Source of the DNA: Paenibacillus sp. V4I3 | GTDB taxonomy: Bacteria > Bacillota > Bacilli > Paenibacillales > NBRC-103111 | Assembly: GCF_030817215.1 (NCBI RefSeq) | Contig: NZ_JAUSZA010000001.1 | Span: forward strand, 4,872,501-4,936,500 | DNA: 64,000 nucleotides | Direction: 5' to 3' | In this document: positions 28,181 to 37,025 of the stretch, piece after piece | How positions within the stretch are numbered: position 1 is the first letter of the stretch | Layout: the number at the start of each line of letters is the position of its first letter | Program-made: the position numbers and the translations under genes | Notes under the pieces: model-generated | What the model saw: the letters and a program-made list of their open reading frames with translations, nothing else | Told to the model about the DNA's origin: nothing | The model's database searches: none

Positions 28181-28381
28181 GTGGAGCTAAGCCTGTACGA
28201 GTACAAATATGTAGAAACTTCATTAGGTGGATTTTTCTCATCCGCAACACATCGAGACACAATAGATGAACATGCGAAAGACTGTTGGAGATTAGTGCAG
28301 GTTTTACCGACACATTATAATGGTCATGGAAAACCGACAGATTATGAAATTATTTTTGAACGGGTTATTCAAAATGAGTAA
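28181..28381 (+). CDS. DUF4177-family protein, 66 aa
   Basis: LYEYKYVETSLGGFFSSATH, DEHAKDCWRLVQVLPTHY and DYEIIFERVIQ match DUF4177 proteins (E-Y-K start, G-W-R/E-L-V core; here C-W-R). GTG start with GAAGG upstream. Small soluble protein of unknown function, common in Bacillales. Confidence 0.75.
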   Translation: MELSLYEYKYVETSLGGFFSSATHRDTIDEHAKDCWRLVQVLPTHYNGHGKPTDYEIIFERVIQNE

Positions 28382-28387
28382 CTAGTT

Positions 28388-28448
28388 ACCCACGAGGCTG
28401 CCGCGGATCGCACGGTAGCCTCGTTAGGCTAAAGGGCAGGATAGTGGA
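28388..28448 (+). repeat. intergenic repeat with hairpin and box B
   Basis: Stem ACGAGGCTGCCG/CGGTAGCCTCGT, then GGCTAAAGGGCAGGATAG. Serves as the 3' end of the DUF4177 gene. Confidence 0.65.
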
Positions 28449-29056
28449 ATAAAAAGCAAGCACATATACTAACTTCTTCCATACACAAAACGTCTATAAC
28501 TTGAAACCATTAATATAATGCAGAATAGCTTCGCGATGAGGAATGTGAGATACGATTTTCAGACCTGAATTTATTGAGCGTGTGGAGATGAAGTTTCTGA
28601 AGAAACAGAGGAAACTGAGAAGCAAATTTTAAACTTTTTGGCTAACCAGTCTACTTCGATCTAATTTGGTTTGCTTAAAACAATATAGGATGATGTGATA
28701 TGCAAAGGTTTGTTTGAATAAAAGAGAAGTTTCATTTAAGGCACAATCAAGCGACTAACTAAGCATCATCAAACGATGATGCTTTTCTTATGCTCTGAGA
28801 ACGTGTAGGAATCATGGCATAGTTTCGGGATTGAGAGAAAGTCGTCAATAAAATAGGAAATATATTCCTTTGAAGTTTCTCTTTTTTTTATTCATATTTT
28901 TCATGTAACATTAAGTTATTGCGAGAAAGCCGTAAGAGTTGTTAAACGAATATTAAAAGGAGGACTGAAAAAATTAAACTTCCTCTACAGGAATATTTGT
29001 CCAATAAATTAATGAATAATATCCTATGCCTGTACAAAAAACGATAGGGGATAATC
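28449..29056 (+). other. 600-bp gap, terminator-like stem and no gene
   Basis: One short frame (DEVSEETEETEKQILNFLA then stop, 28589-28665) looks like a gene end. A perfect stem AAGCATCATC/GATGATGCTT with TTTTC lies at 28761-28787. Upstream of 29057, GGGGAT supports the next start. I see nothing else. Confidence 0.4.
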
Positions 29057-30016
29057 ATGCTACAATCAACCTTAGGTATTTCTACACTTTCCTTTTTTAT
29101 GGTCGCACTTTTATGTCCCATTCTTATTTGGGGGCTACGGACGTTAAAACTTACCCAACCAATTAGAGCGGAATTACCTCCTGACCATCAAGCCAAACGT
29201 GGAACTCCGTTAATGGCGGGTCTTGTACTTTTAACAGGCATATTAGTAACCACTCTGACCAGACCAGACCCATTAACATTATTCCTTAATACCACCTTCA
29301 TCTTATTCAGCATAATAGGGTTTATTGATGATTTTAAAAAGGCTTATTTTCAAGACCCTTCTGGTGTTTCAGGAAAAACAAAGCTAGTCCTTCAGTTTAC
29401 TTTTACTGGTGTACTCCTTTGGTATCTGATTAGTACATATTCCCTTAGTCCGAACATAACAATATTTGGTGATTATTCATTAAAACTTCCCTTTCTATTT
29501 TACTTAATAATAATGGTGCTCTTTATTGTCGGTTCAGCAAATGCGATTAATTTTACCGATGGATTAGATGGTTTACTTATTTCTGTAGCTATTCCAACAT
29601 ATTTTTTCTTCTTTATAATTTCTGACAAAATAGGCGTTCAAACATTCTCATTGGTAATGATTGGTTGTTTATTAGGATTGTTTTTCTATAATATATATCC
29701 TGCTAGAGCCTTTATGGGTGATACTGGTTCTTTGGCTATTGGTGGTTCTTTAGCTTTTATGGCTATAATTGAAAAAGTTGAGATATTAATTCCCATCTTA
29801 TTTTTTATATATTTATCTGAACAACTATCAGTTATTTTACAGGTTTGGTACTATAAAAAAACCAAACTTCGTATTTTTCGTATGGCACCTATCCACTATC
29901 ATTTTAGCCTGAAATATGGTTGGAGTGAAAACAAAATTGTTATGATATTTGGCTTCATTTCATGGGTATCTACTTTGATATGTTTGTTGTTATGGAAATT
30001 TATGTTTTTAGAATAA
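29057..30016 (+). CDS. mraY: MraY-family phospho-N-acetylmuramoyl-pentapeptide transferase, isolated copy
   Basis: 319 aa with about ten transmembrane helices. Family motifs are present: KRGTPLMAGL (GTPTMGG in most MraY), FIDDFKKA, SANAINFTDGLDGL, ARAFMGDTGSLAIGG and RMAPIHYHFSLKYGWSENKIV (HHHFE in most). The reaction makes lipid I from UDP-MurNAc-pentapeptide and undecaprenyl phosphate. It lies outside the mur/fts cluster, with no cell-wall genes nearby. The A for G in the first motif and Y-H-F-S in the last suggest a divergent paralog with a special role, perhaps in sporulation. Confidence 0.85.
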   Translation: MLQSTLGISTLSFFMVALLCPILIWGLRTLKLTQPIRAELPPDHQAKRGTPLMAGLVLLTGILVTTLTRPDPLTLFLNTTFILFSIIGFIDDFKKAYFQDPSGVSGKTKLVLQFTFTGVLLWYLISTYSLSPNITIFGDYSLKLPFLFYLIIMVLFIVGSANAINFTDGLDGLLISVAIPTYFFFFIISDKIGVQTFSLVMIGCLLGLFFYNIYPARAFMGDTGSLAIGGSLAFMAIIEKVEILIPILFFIYLSEQLSVILQVWYYKKTKLRIFRMAPIHYHFSLKYGWSENKIVMIFGFISWVSTLICLLLWKFMFLE

Positions 30017-30030
30017 TAAATGTAAAGCAT

Positions 30031-30115
30031 CTAAGTCCCGTTCGGATTGGGCAAATCCCTTACTGCTGCGATGATATCAAGTAATCCACGGATAAGCCAG
30101 TCGATGAGTCAATAG
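30031..30115 (-). pseudogene. possible C-terminal gene fragment
   Basis: The minus strand reads LIDWLIRGLLDIIAAVRDLP and NPNGT then stop, amphipathic and protein-like, with no start. No family recognised. Confidence 0.25.
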
Positions 30116-30263
30116 ATTAAAGTCAATTGTTATTGCACTAATGCAGAACGTATGTTTAATTTTGTTTTGGAGGTTAGTAGTTAAACAGATTCCAATTTGC
30201 TGAATTTGTACATCTGAAAAATACTGGATTTTGATGGATGTCAGGATTGAGAGGGAGTTTTAA

Positions 30264-30695
30264 ATGCCTAGGAGGGAAGTTTCAGCTGGTGGAATTGTTT
30301 ACCGTAAACTAGGAAACAATTTTCAGATTCAGCTTATTCAAGACCGGTATGGTAAGATTACTTTTGCTAAAGGAAAGATGGAATCCGGTGAATCCATTGA
30401 GCAGACAGCACTCCGTGAGATTGCAGAAGAGACCAATATCATTGGGAAGATAATTGAGCCACTTTCAATTATCTTTTATAACTATGAGCATCCAGAGCAT
30501 GGATTAGTAAATAAAGAAATCCATTATTTTTTGGTCGAGGCTTCTCAGGGGGCTCTCAAAGCACAAAACGAGGAGATAAACAGCGTAGATTGGTTCAATG
30601 CTGATAATGCCTGGATGCAACAATGTCAGAATGGTTATGACAACAATATTGAAGTACTGCATAAAGCTCTTGAACGCTTAGGAATCAAATTATAG
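30264..30695 (+). CDS. NUDIX hydrolase
   Basis: The Nudix box GKMESGESIEQTALREIAEE (G-x5-E-x7-R-E-x2-E-E) starts near residue 37 and is complete. The N-terminus REVSAGGIVYRKL and the end GYDNNIEVLHKALERLG resemble the Ap4A-pyrophosphatase/MutT group of 130-150 residues. It should hydrolyse a nucleoside diphosphate linked to a moiety X; substrate not predictable. GAGGGAG precedes the ATG. Confidence 0.85.
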   Translation: MPRREVSAGGIVYRKLGNNFQIQLIQDRYGKITFAKGKMESGESIEQTALREIAEETNIIGKIIEPLSIIFYNYEHPEHGLVNKEIHYFLVEASQGALKAQNEEINSVDWFNADNAWMQQCQNGYDNNIEVLHKALERLGIKL

Positions 30696-30702
30696 GTAAT
30701 AT

Positions 30703-30790
30703 TTCAACAAAAACGATAGTTAAACAATAAGAAAAAAATGGCTACCGAGGATTGCTCGGCGGCCTATTACGAACGGGCAGTATAGCACGG
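30703..30790 (+). repeat. intergenic repeat unit
   Basis: Box A (AAAACGATAGTTAAAC), stem GGCTACCGAGG..CTCGGCGGCC, then box B (GAACGGGCAGTATAGC), directly before the truncated sensor kinase. Confidence 0.6.
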
Positions 30791-30797
30791 TGGCAGC

Positions 30798-31732
30798 TTG
30801 TGCTTAAACGGGATAACGGCATTAGCTATTTTAATGTTTTTAAAGAATACCCGTTTACTCATTCTCACTTGCATATTGTTGCTGTTACTCTATGTTGTTA
30901 CGATGGGCAGCATTGACTGGTATTTGTATAAACGACTTGATGAAACCGACTATTTTATTACCTGCTCGTTTATTGTTTTCGCATGCATCGTCAGTGCTTT
31001 AATAAATTTCTACCAAAGGCACGCAGGGATACATTGCAGCTGTACGAGCAATTGAAGCAGTCCCATGAACAATTGCAGGAGTATGCGCTCAAGGCGGAAG
31101 AGTGGGCGGCAACGAGGGAAAGAGTGCGAATTGCCCGAGAAATTCATGATACGGTAGGCCATAAACTGACGGCATTGTTGGTCCAAATGCAAGCGGCACG
31201 CAAGTTAAGTGCAGTAGATTCCATACGCAGCGAGCAAGCCTACCTGGAATGCGAGGGATTAATCAGGTCTTCTTTACAAGAGGTCCGACTGTCGGTAAGG
31301 GATATTCGAGATGAACCTATTAAATCTACTTCTTTACATAATAGCCTTAAAAATCTATCAGAGGAGTTTACCAAATTTGCAGAAGTTCAAACTGATTTTA
31401 AAGCGGATGGGATACCCGTCGCAATAACTAGCGATCTTCAATTGACCGCATATCGAATCGTGCAGGAATCGCTAACGAATGCTCAGAAACATGGACATGC
31501 GAAAAAAGCTGCAATCTCGTTGTCTTATTCCGACACCGGTTTTTCTCTTTGCATAAGCAATGACGGAGAAGTGCCTGAAGAACTAAAGCCGGGATTTGGA
31601 ATAATCAATTTGCAAGAGCGAGTGCGGGAGTGGAACGGAAAGATGCTTTTTAGGATGGATCCCATCACGGGCTTCGCTAATGAAGTCACATTCCCTTATC
31701 CCTTGACGAATACGGAGCGTGAAAAGAATTGA
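30798..31732 (+). pseudogene. NarL-type sensor histidine kinase, N-truncated and frameshifted
   Basis: Two to three membrane helices (LLILTCILLLLLYVVTMGS, YFITCSFIVFACIVSALI) precede a coiled region and a HisKA_3 dimerisation domain, whose phospho-acceptor is in REIHDTVGHKLTALLVQMQ. The HATPase domain has VQESLTNAQKHGHAKKA and GFGIINLQERV. Frame changes near 31015 between FYQR and ARRDTLQLYEQL. The N-terminus starts at a repeat, so the 5' part is gone. Overlaps the regulator by four bases. Confidence 0.75.
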
Positions 31733-32419
31733 GGATTCTTATTGTTGACGATCAACGGATCATGAGAGACGGAATAGCGATCATTATCGGCATGGAACCT
31801 GGCATGGAAGTGGTTGGAACAGCAGTGGATGGGAGGGATGCCTATACCAAAGTGGTTGAATCGACCGGACGTGGTGTTGATGGATATTCGAATGCCGGGA
31901 ATGGATGGCGTTGAAGGATCTGAATTGATACTCAAGCATTTTCCGGAAACGAAGGTATTGATTCTGACCACTTTCGATGACGCAGAATTGATTATGCAAG
32001 TTTTGGAAAACGGCGTCCATGGATATTTATTGAAGGATATGCCTTCGGAGGCGATCATAAGCGCTATTCAAACGGTCTATAATGGAGGGACTGTGCTACA
32101 AAACGTTATTACTTCGATGCTGCTAAACGAGTTTAAAAAAATGTCCGAAAAGAACCCGGAGAGGACACACCCCTTAAGTCATCATGAACATGAAGGATTG
32201 GGGTTTTTGACCGAACGGGAGAAAGAGGTACTGACTTTATTGGGGCAAGGATTGAATAATAAAGAAATTGCGAGCTCGCTTTTTCTTACGGAAGGTACAG
32301 TGAAAAATCACGTTTCAAATCTCATAGCCAAGCTTGGGCTGCGCGACAGAAAGCAAGCTGCGGTATTTTCAGTTCGCAATCTCCAAATCACGAGGCATGA
32401 CTTTTGGCATAAGGCATGA
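31729..32419 (+). pseudogene. NarL/LuxR-family response regulator, frameshifted
   Basis: Receiver: RILIVDDQRIMRDGIAIII, phospho-acceptor in PDVVLMDIRMPGMDG, then TKVLILTTFDDAEL and GYLLKDMPSEAI. The LuxR-type HTH follows: LTEREKEVLTLLGQGLNNKE, LFLTEGTVKNHVSNLI. A one-base shift near 31855 separates the first strand block from the Asp-containing block. Sensor and regulator are both broken in a similar way, either real loss of the system or two sequencing errors. Confidence 0.8.
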
Positions 32420-32460
32420 AATTTTTCATATTTCATGCGGTCAAAAGTTGCGCCTTTTCA
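32404..32460 (+). promoter_or_regulatory. palindrome upstream of the msrB remnant, shared with msrAB
   Basis: GCATGAAAT (32414-32422) and ATTTCATGC (32430-32438) form a perfect 9-bp inverted repeat, flanked by ATGACTTTTGGCATA and CAAAAGTTGCG. The first part recurs at 14968-15000 before intact msrAB. It could be an operator for the adjacent response regulator or an attenuator. Confidence 0.4.
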
Positions 32461-32555
32461 TTACTTCCCGCAGATTTGCTCCCGTTCGCTTTATGTTAAA
32501 ATCCAAGTGTAAGGGAAAGGTATCCTTAAAAGTATCCGCGGAGGAGTATGTGGGA

Positions 32556-32955
32556 ATGAATTTAAAAAAGCGTAAATTTTATGTGTTAGACTCAGCATGG
32601 CATGGACGAACAGCCGTTTAATAACGAATACTGGGATAACCAAGCAGAGGGTATCTACGTAGTTAATTGTTTCGGGTGAGCCGTTGTTTAGCTCGAAGGA
32701 CAAATCCGATGCTCGTACAGGCTGGCCTTGTTTTACAAAGCCATTGGTGTCAAACAACATTGTGCTTATACGCAAACCGAAGTCAGAAGCCGGAATGCTG
32801 ATTCCTTCCTAGGCGACGTGTTCAAAGACGGACCTCAACCAACGGGACTGCGATTCTGCATGAACTCTGCCACCATGGAATTTATTCCGAAAGCTGATCT
32901 TGAAAAAAGAGGATATGGCGTTTATGCCGTGCAATTTAGCGAGCAGAAGCATTAA
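32556..32955 (+). pseudogene. msrAB remnant (MsrB domain only, frameshifted)
   Basis: An ATG after GGAGGAG opens a new N-terminus (NLKKRKFYVLDSAWHGR); in other frames come the MsrB pieces QPFNNEYWDNQAEGIYV, GEPLFSSKD, RNADSFLGDVFKDGPQPTG and the catalytic RFCMNSATMEFIPKADLEKR. The whole MsrA domain is deleted. It is the decayed duplicate of the gene at 15267. Confidence 0.8.
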
Positions 32956-33099
32956 AAATGTATGGGAGGATTATTAAATGATCGGACCCAATCTTGAGCC
33001 AGTCCAGGATCTGCTGCTATTGATCTCAGAAACTTCCAGTTCAGTTGAATTCCGTTACGAAGAAAGTGCAAAACATGAATTTACAATGGAGGGATTGTT

Positions 33100-34188
33100 A
33101 TGTTCGGAAGAAAATCGAGATTGTTTGCCAAATTCATGTCTATTACGCTGATTATGGCGCTAATGCTTCTTTCAGCTTGTGCAGGAAACAACAATCGGCA
33201 AATTGGGGAGTACGCAGCCGATAAAAATCCGAATGAAACGGTTGCGAATTCAGGCAATGATCAGGCTCACCAGGCTGCAAACAAAGCTTATTCTGATGAG
33301 GAGCTCGTCAAAGAACTTCCAGGATTCCAAAACGGTTACAAAAAGGTAAATGGAATCACGATTCACTATGTTGAGGGTGGTAAGGGTGAACCGCTATTCC
33401 TTCTTCCCGGCTGGCCGGAAACATGGTATGCGTTTCACAAAATTATGCCGGCTCTAGCAGAGAAATATCATGTTTATTCCATTGATTATCGTGGAATGGG
33501 CAGTTCCGACAAGCCTGAATCAGGCTATGATAAGAAGACAATGGCTTCAGATATTTATGCCTTGGTCAAAGAGCTTGGCTATGAGAAAATTAATATAGCA
33601 GGACATGATATCGGGGCCACGATTTCTTACTCTTTTGCAGCCAATTATCCTCAAGCCACGAAAAAACTAGCCTTGCTGGATGCTTCTCATCCAAACGAAA
33701 ACTTTCTAAAAATCCCGATCTTGCCGCCACCCGGAGTGTACGATGTGAGTAATCCTGATCGTGCTAAGTTCTATTGGTGGTTTGCATTCAATACCATACC
33801 AGAATTGCCGGAGCAATTACTGCAGGGAAAACAGCTGGATATCGCTTTCAATTGGCTCTTTGATTATTTGGCTTATGACAAAGCCGCCTCCATAACCAAA
33901 GAAGAAAGAGCGATCTACATTGCGGCATATGCGAAACCTGAGGCGCTTCGCGCAGGTAATGATTGGTATAGAGCATTCAGGCAAGATATTGAAGATCTGA
34001 AAACTTATAAAAAGCTGTCAGTGCCAGTTCTCGGTATTGGGGGTGTGTCCGGTTATCAAATGCTTGATGCGTTTTTACGTGAGTATGCAACAGACCCGAA
34101 ATTGGTGAAACTTGATAAAACCGGACACTGGATCTCAGAGGAGAACCCGCAAGAAACCATTAATCTGTTTAACGAGTTTTTCCGTTAA
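33100..34188 (+). CDS. alpha/beta-hydrolase lipoprotein, epoxide-hydrolase-like
   Basis: Lipoprotein signal (FMSITLIMALMLLSACAG) and a Asn/Gln-rich linker precede an alpha/beta-hydrolase domain: LLPGWPETWYAFHKIMP (oxyanion region HGxP becomes LPGWP), the nucleophile in NIAGHDIGATISYSF (Asp), and the catalytic His in LDKTGHWISEENPQE. An Asp nucleophile points to epoxide hydrolase or dehalogenase-like chemistry. GGAGGG precedes the ATG. A 58-codon frame with its own GGAGG starts at 32979 and overlaps this start; it is probably a relic. Confidence 0.8.
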   Translation: MFGRKSRLFAKFMSITLIMALMLLSACAGNNNRQIGEYAADKNPNETVANSGNDQAHQAANKAYSDEELVKELPGFQNGYKKVNGITIHYVEGGKGEPLFLLPGWPETWYAFHKIMPALAEKYHVYSIDYRGMGSSDKPESGYDKKTMASDIYALVKELGYEKINIAGHDIGATISYSFAANYPQATKKLALLDASHPNENFLKIPILPPPGVYDVSNPDRAKFYWWFAFNTIPELPEQLLQGKQLDIAFNWLFDYLAYDKAASITKEERAIYIAAYAKPEALRAGNDWYRAFRQDIEDLKTYKKLSVPVLGIGGVSGYQMLDAFLREYATDPKLVKLDKTGHWISEENPQETINLFNEFFR

Positions 34189-34193
34189 CAACA

Positions 34194-34238
34194 ACAAAAG
34201 CAGTTCATGGCCAGTCTCAGCCATGCACTGCTTTTGTT
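34194..34238 (+). terminator. rho-independent terminator-like hairpin
   Basis: ACAAAAGCAGT and ACTGCTTTTGT pair, with an inner ATGGC/GCCAT stem. It lies six bases past the hydrolase stop. Confidence 0.75.
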
Positions 34239-34280
34239 CGTTTAACAAGAACGTTATCCTGCTCCTATGGGTTAATCTTT

Positions 34281-34800
34281 ATTCAACATTAGTACCAAGC
34301 CTCGCCAGAGGTCATTATGGCCTGCCAGCGGATTGGGATAAGTTTCATAAAAACGATTTGGATTCCGATAACGCTAGGCTATGTGATGAAATACATTTTC
34401 CAAGATCAGAAGAACCAGGCTGTGGGCGGAACACCAAGCCTCTAACTCATCAAATGGGGGTAAGGTATTCCTGGCAATTGAATCGCTTGAAGGCACGCTC
34501 ATCGGAAGCATATCCACAAATAGTTGTAACTTTCGGCATGGAACTTTTAAATACGGAGTCTCGATATTTCGTGAACATTGGCGTAATGGATATGCTTCAG
34601 ATGTCATAAGGATATTACTTCGTTATTATCTTGAGGAATTACGATACCTTAAGGTTAATGCACATGTCTATGCCTTTAATGAAAGATCTATTGTACTGCA
34701 GGAGCATCTTGGTTTCGTTCAAGAAGGAAGAATTAGAGATATGGTTTTTACTAAGGGTCAACGCTATGATGAATATGTTTATGGCTTAACTAATTCATGA
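34281..34800 (+). pseudogene. GNAT acetyltransferase (RimJ/RimL-like), frameshifted
   Basis: HYGLPADWDKFHKNDLDSD and ARLCDEIHFPRSEE are in one frame; WAEHQASNSSNGG, KVFLAIESLEGTLIGSI, GVSIFREHWRNGYASDVI, NERSIVLQEHLGFVQEGRI and YDEYVYGLTNS continue in another, after a shift near 34415. R-N-G-Y-A is the acetyl-CoA loop. No start codon with a ribosome site is visible. Confidence 0.7.
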
Positions 34801-34811
34801 GCAGCCTTATT

Positions 34812-34960
34812 CGTTCAACTACCATGAAAGAACGAATTAACTTTCATGCTCTGTGGTGCAGTTCGAGGGATGCATGGATGGCTAACGGAGTACGATAGTG
34901 GAGGAGCTTTGCAGCAATGCAGCTCCTCTTTTTCTTGAAGTAACGGGCAGGATCCAAGTG
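34812..34960 (+). repeat. intergenic repeat with uninterrupted IS110 target
   Basis: CTACCATGAAA ... TTTCATGCTCTGTGGTGCAG, then GGCTAACGGAGTACGATAG (box A), stem GGAGGAGCTTTGC..GCAGCTCCTC, box B (GTAACGGGCAGGATCC). This copy seems to show the repeat as it is without the IS110 element. Confidence 0.6.
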
Positions 34961-35064
34961 TTGATACAAGAACTCATCCTGTATTACATTCCCGAACGCA
35001 TGCGACTACCAATATATGGTATAATATGTTCCGGGTTGGATTATAGGGAAGGAGAGGACCAGAG

Positions 35065-35373
35065 TTGATATTATGGTTTCGACATTTGCCCCAGATAAGT
35101 ATGGATTTGTCTGAATGGACTCCTTTTATTCGAAACAATTGGATTAGAAAGCATTATATGAAGTTTGTTTATCTATTGCAAATTACTTTCTTTCTAACGC
35201 CAAATTGGTTCGGGGTAGAGTTTTCTAATATAAGTAAGTTCTCTCATCTCAAAGAATTGCCCCTTATCCTAATCATAGTTTTTGTTTTTATATTGCATGA
35301 AATCCTTCACATTCTTGTTATAAATAGTAAAGGCGATATTAGCTTAACATTTAGTGGAATATTTTTTGGCTGA
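35065..35373 (+). pseudogene. DUF3267-type membrane protease-like protein, truncated by a frameshift
   Basis: TTG start after GGAAGGAGAGG. Two membrane segments (FVYLLQITFFLTPNW, LPLILIIVFVFILHEI) and a HEILH zinc-site motif near residue 90 resemble DUF3267 proteins. The frame ends at 35371 after GIFFG, but a single extra T in the preceding T-run would let it read on as WLKTNAILSKMRFWLF, joining the SLH frame that follows. Confidence 0.55.
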
Positions 35374-35396
35374 AAACAAATGCGATTCTATCCAAA

Positions 35397-36356
35397 ATGA
35401 GATTTTGGCTCTTTATGAGTTTACCTTTTATCGTATTATCCGTAATTACCGTTCCGGCGGAGGCTCTTGCAGGTAATATCAGCAATTTCAAGGTTACCGT
35501 GGATAAAGTAACCCATATATCCAGCCTACCAATGAATTCTACATCGAAACTGATTAGTGATGTTTTTGAAATCAAGAATGACTTAGACGGTAAATTTACT
35601 AAAGCGGTATCTATCACACTGCCGTTTGATATTAAAAATGTAGATTTCGATAAATCAGTTGTTGGCATCTACTGGTTGAACGAAGAGACGCAAAAATGGA
35701 TTCTGCTAGATAACATCCAAGTGGATAAAGTTAATGCCACAGTGACTGGTTCTGTCGATCATTTCACTAAGTTCGCTGTTTTGGCTACCGCAAAGCCAAC
35801 AATTCCGCCAATTTCTATCGTGTTTTCTGATATCTCCGGGCACTGGGCGGAAGCCAAGATTAGGCAAGCGGGAAGCATCGGAATTGTCGGCGGTTATTCG
35901 GACGGAACATTCAAGCCGAATGCGGCCGTGACACGCGCGGAATTTGCGGTCATGCTGATGAATTCGGTTAAGCCGCAAGGAGTAGGAGCGGCGCTTACTT
36001 TCATAGATACAGCGCAGATCGGAGCTTGGGCGCAGAAAGCAATCGCGCAAGCGGTGCAAGCAGGCATCATTAGCGGTTATGAGGACGGCTCTTTCCGTCC
36101 GGATACCGAAATTACACGCGCTGAGATGGCGGCGATGATCGCAAACGCTTTGGATGAGTCTATCGCAAAGAATGCTATAACCGGCTTCGCGGACGAAGAG
36201 AACATTCCAGCGTGGGCGAAAGGCAGCGTTGCTTACGTGAAACAAGCAGGTATTGTGCAAGGGAAAGGCGATAACCGATTCGCTCCACAAGATCATGCAA
36301 CAAGAGCAGAGGTTGTAGCGGTTCTTGTGAACATGTTGGCACAGAAGAACGAGTAA
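35397..36356 (+). CDS. SLH-domain surface protein with a chimeric N-terminus
   Basis: Three S-layer-homology domains occupy residues 140-319: FSDISGHWAEAKIRQAGS, FIDTAQIGAWAQKAIAQAV and FADEENIPAWAKGSVAYV, each with a GGYSDGTFKP- or GYEDGSFRP-like turn and TRAE. A beta-rich domain with VGIYWLNEETQKWILLDN precedes them. SLH domains bind pyruvylated cell-wall polymer. The first 25 residues (RFWLFMSLPFIVLSVITVPA ending EALA) look like a signal peptide but come from the interior of a DUF3267 protein; no ribosome binding site lies before the ATG. Confidence 0.75.
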   Translation: MRFWLFMSLPFIVLSVITVPAEALAGNISNFKVTVDKVTHISSLPMNSTSKLISDVFEIKNDLDGKFTKAVSITLPFDIKNVDFDKSVVGIYWLNEETQKWILLDNIQVDKVNATVTGSVDHFTKFAVLATAKPTIPPISIVFSDISGHWAEAKIRQAGSIGIVGGYSDGTFKPNAAVTRAEFAVMLMNSVKPQGVGAALTFIDTAQIGAWAQKAIAQAVQAGIISGYEDGSFRPDTEITRAEMAAMIANALDESIAKNAITGFADEENIPAWAKGSVAYVKQAGIVQGKGDNRFAPQDHATRAEVVAVLVNMLAQKNE

Positions 36357-36868
36357 TAAAAGACTGGATAATGGCAATTAGTTCCAATAATGTAAGGGTC
36401 CATCTCGCCCAGATCGAACGGGTGAGCGAGTTGTATCGGAAGAGTCAGGCACTAGCATGAACAAAATCTATGTGATTCGTTATTCTCAGGTGGCCCCGCA
36501 GGTTTCATCGCACTTGTAGCGCTTTCTGAGATAGGGAGCAAAAAGGCTCGTTATTGAACCGGTACATTAGTCGAACAAAACAGCGGCAGTCTAGGACTTT
36601 ATTTTCCAGTCCAAGCTTTGCCGCTGTTTCTTTTATTTGATCAGTCTAAATCTTATTATTCGAAGTCTACCGAATTTTTAATTTAAAAAACGCGAAGGAT
36701 CAACAACTCCAGTCTAGAATTTTATTTTACAACGAACGAGAGTAACGAGGAACTTATGATTTAGTACATTTAATTAGAGGGAACGCGGAGTATGGTGTAA
36801 TATCGCACTGAGACTTCTTTAACAGGTTCAGTTTAAAAATGTTGTCGACGCGACACCAAAAAGTGTCT
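36357..36868 (+). other. gene-less spacer with a terminator and an intron relic
   Basis: A strong stem AAACAGCGGC/GCCGCTGTTT at 36578-36629 encloses TCTAGGACTTTATTTTC; TCTAGAATTTTATTTT recurs at 36712. At 36729-36812 the sequence matches an internal segment of the group II intron at 23408-23475 (GAGTAACGAGGAACTTATGA, GAGGGAACGCGGAGT), a truncated relic. Confidence 0.55.
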
Positions 36869-36874
36869 GAACTA

Positions 36875-36901
36875 TGCCACATATTTACATCGCTAATTGC
36901 C
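36875..36901 (+). promoter_or_regulatory. ECF41-like promoter copy 1 (variant)
   Basis: TGCCACA, 16 bp, TGCC; spacer retains ATCGCTAAT and is followed by TTATTAGTGT. It precedes small CxxC protein copy 1. Part of a segment duplicated at 46728. Confidence 0.6.
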
Positions 36902-37025
36902 TTATTAGTGTAAACAAAAATAACAAACAACTGGAGAAATAAAAGGCTTTTCTTCTCTAGTTGCTTTTCAATTTACTGCTGCTATTAGAGCTTGAACAAT
37001 CAGAAAAGAAAGGGAGGAAGAAACC

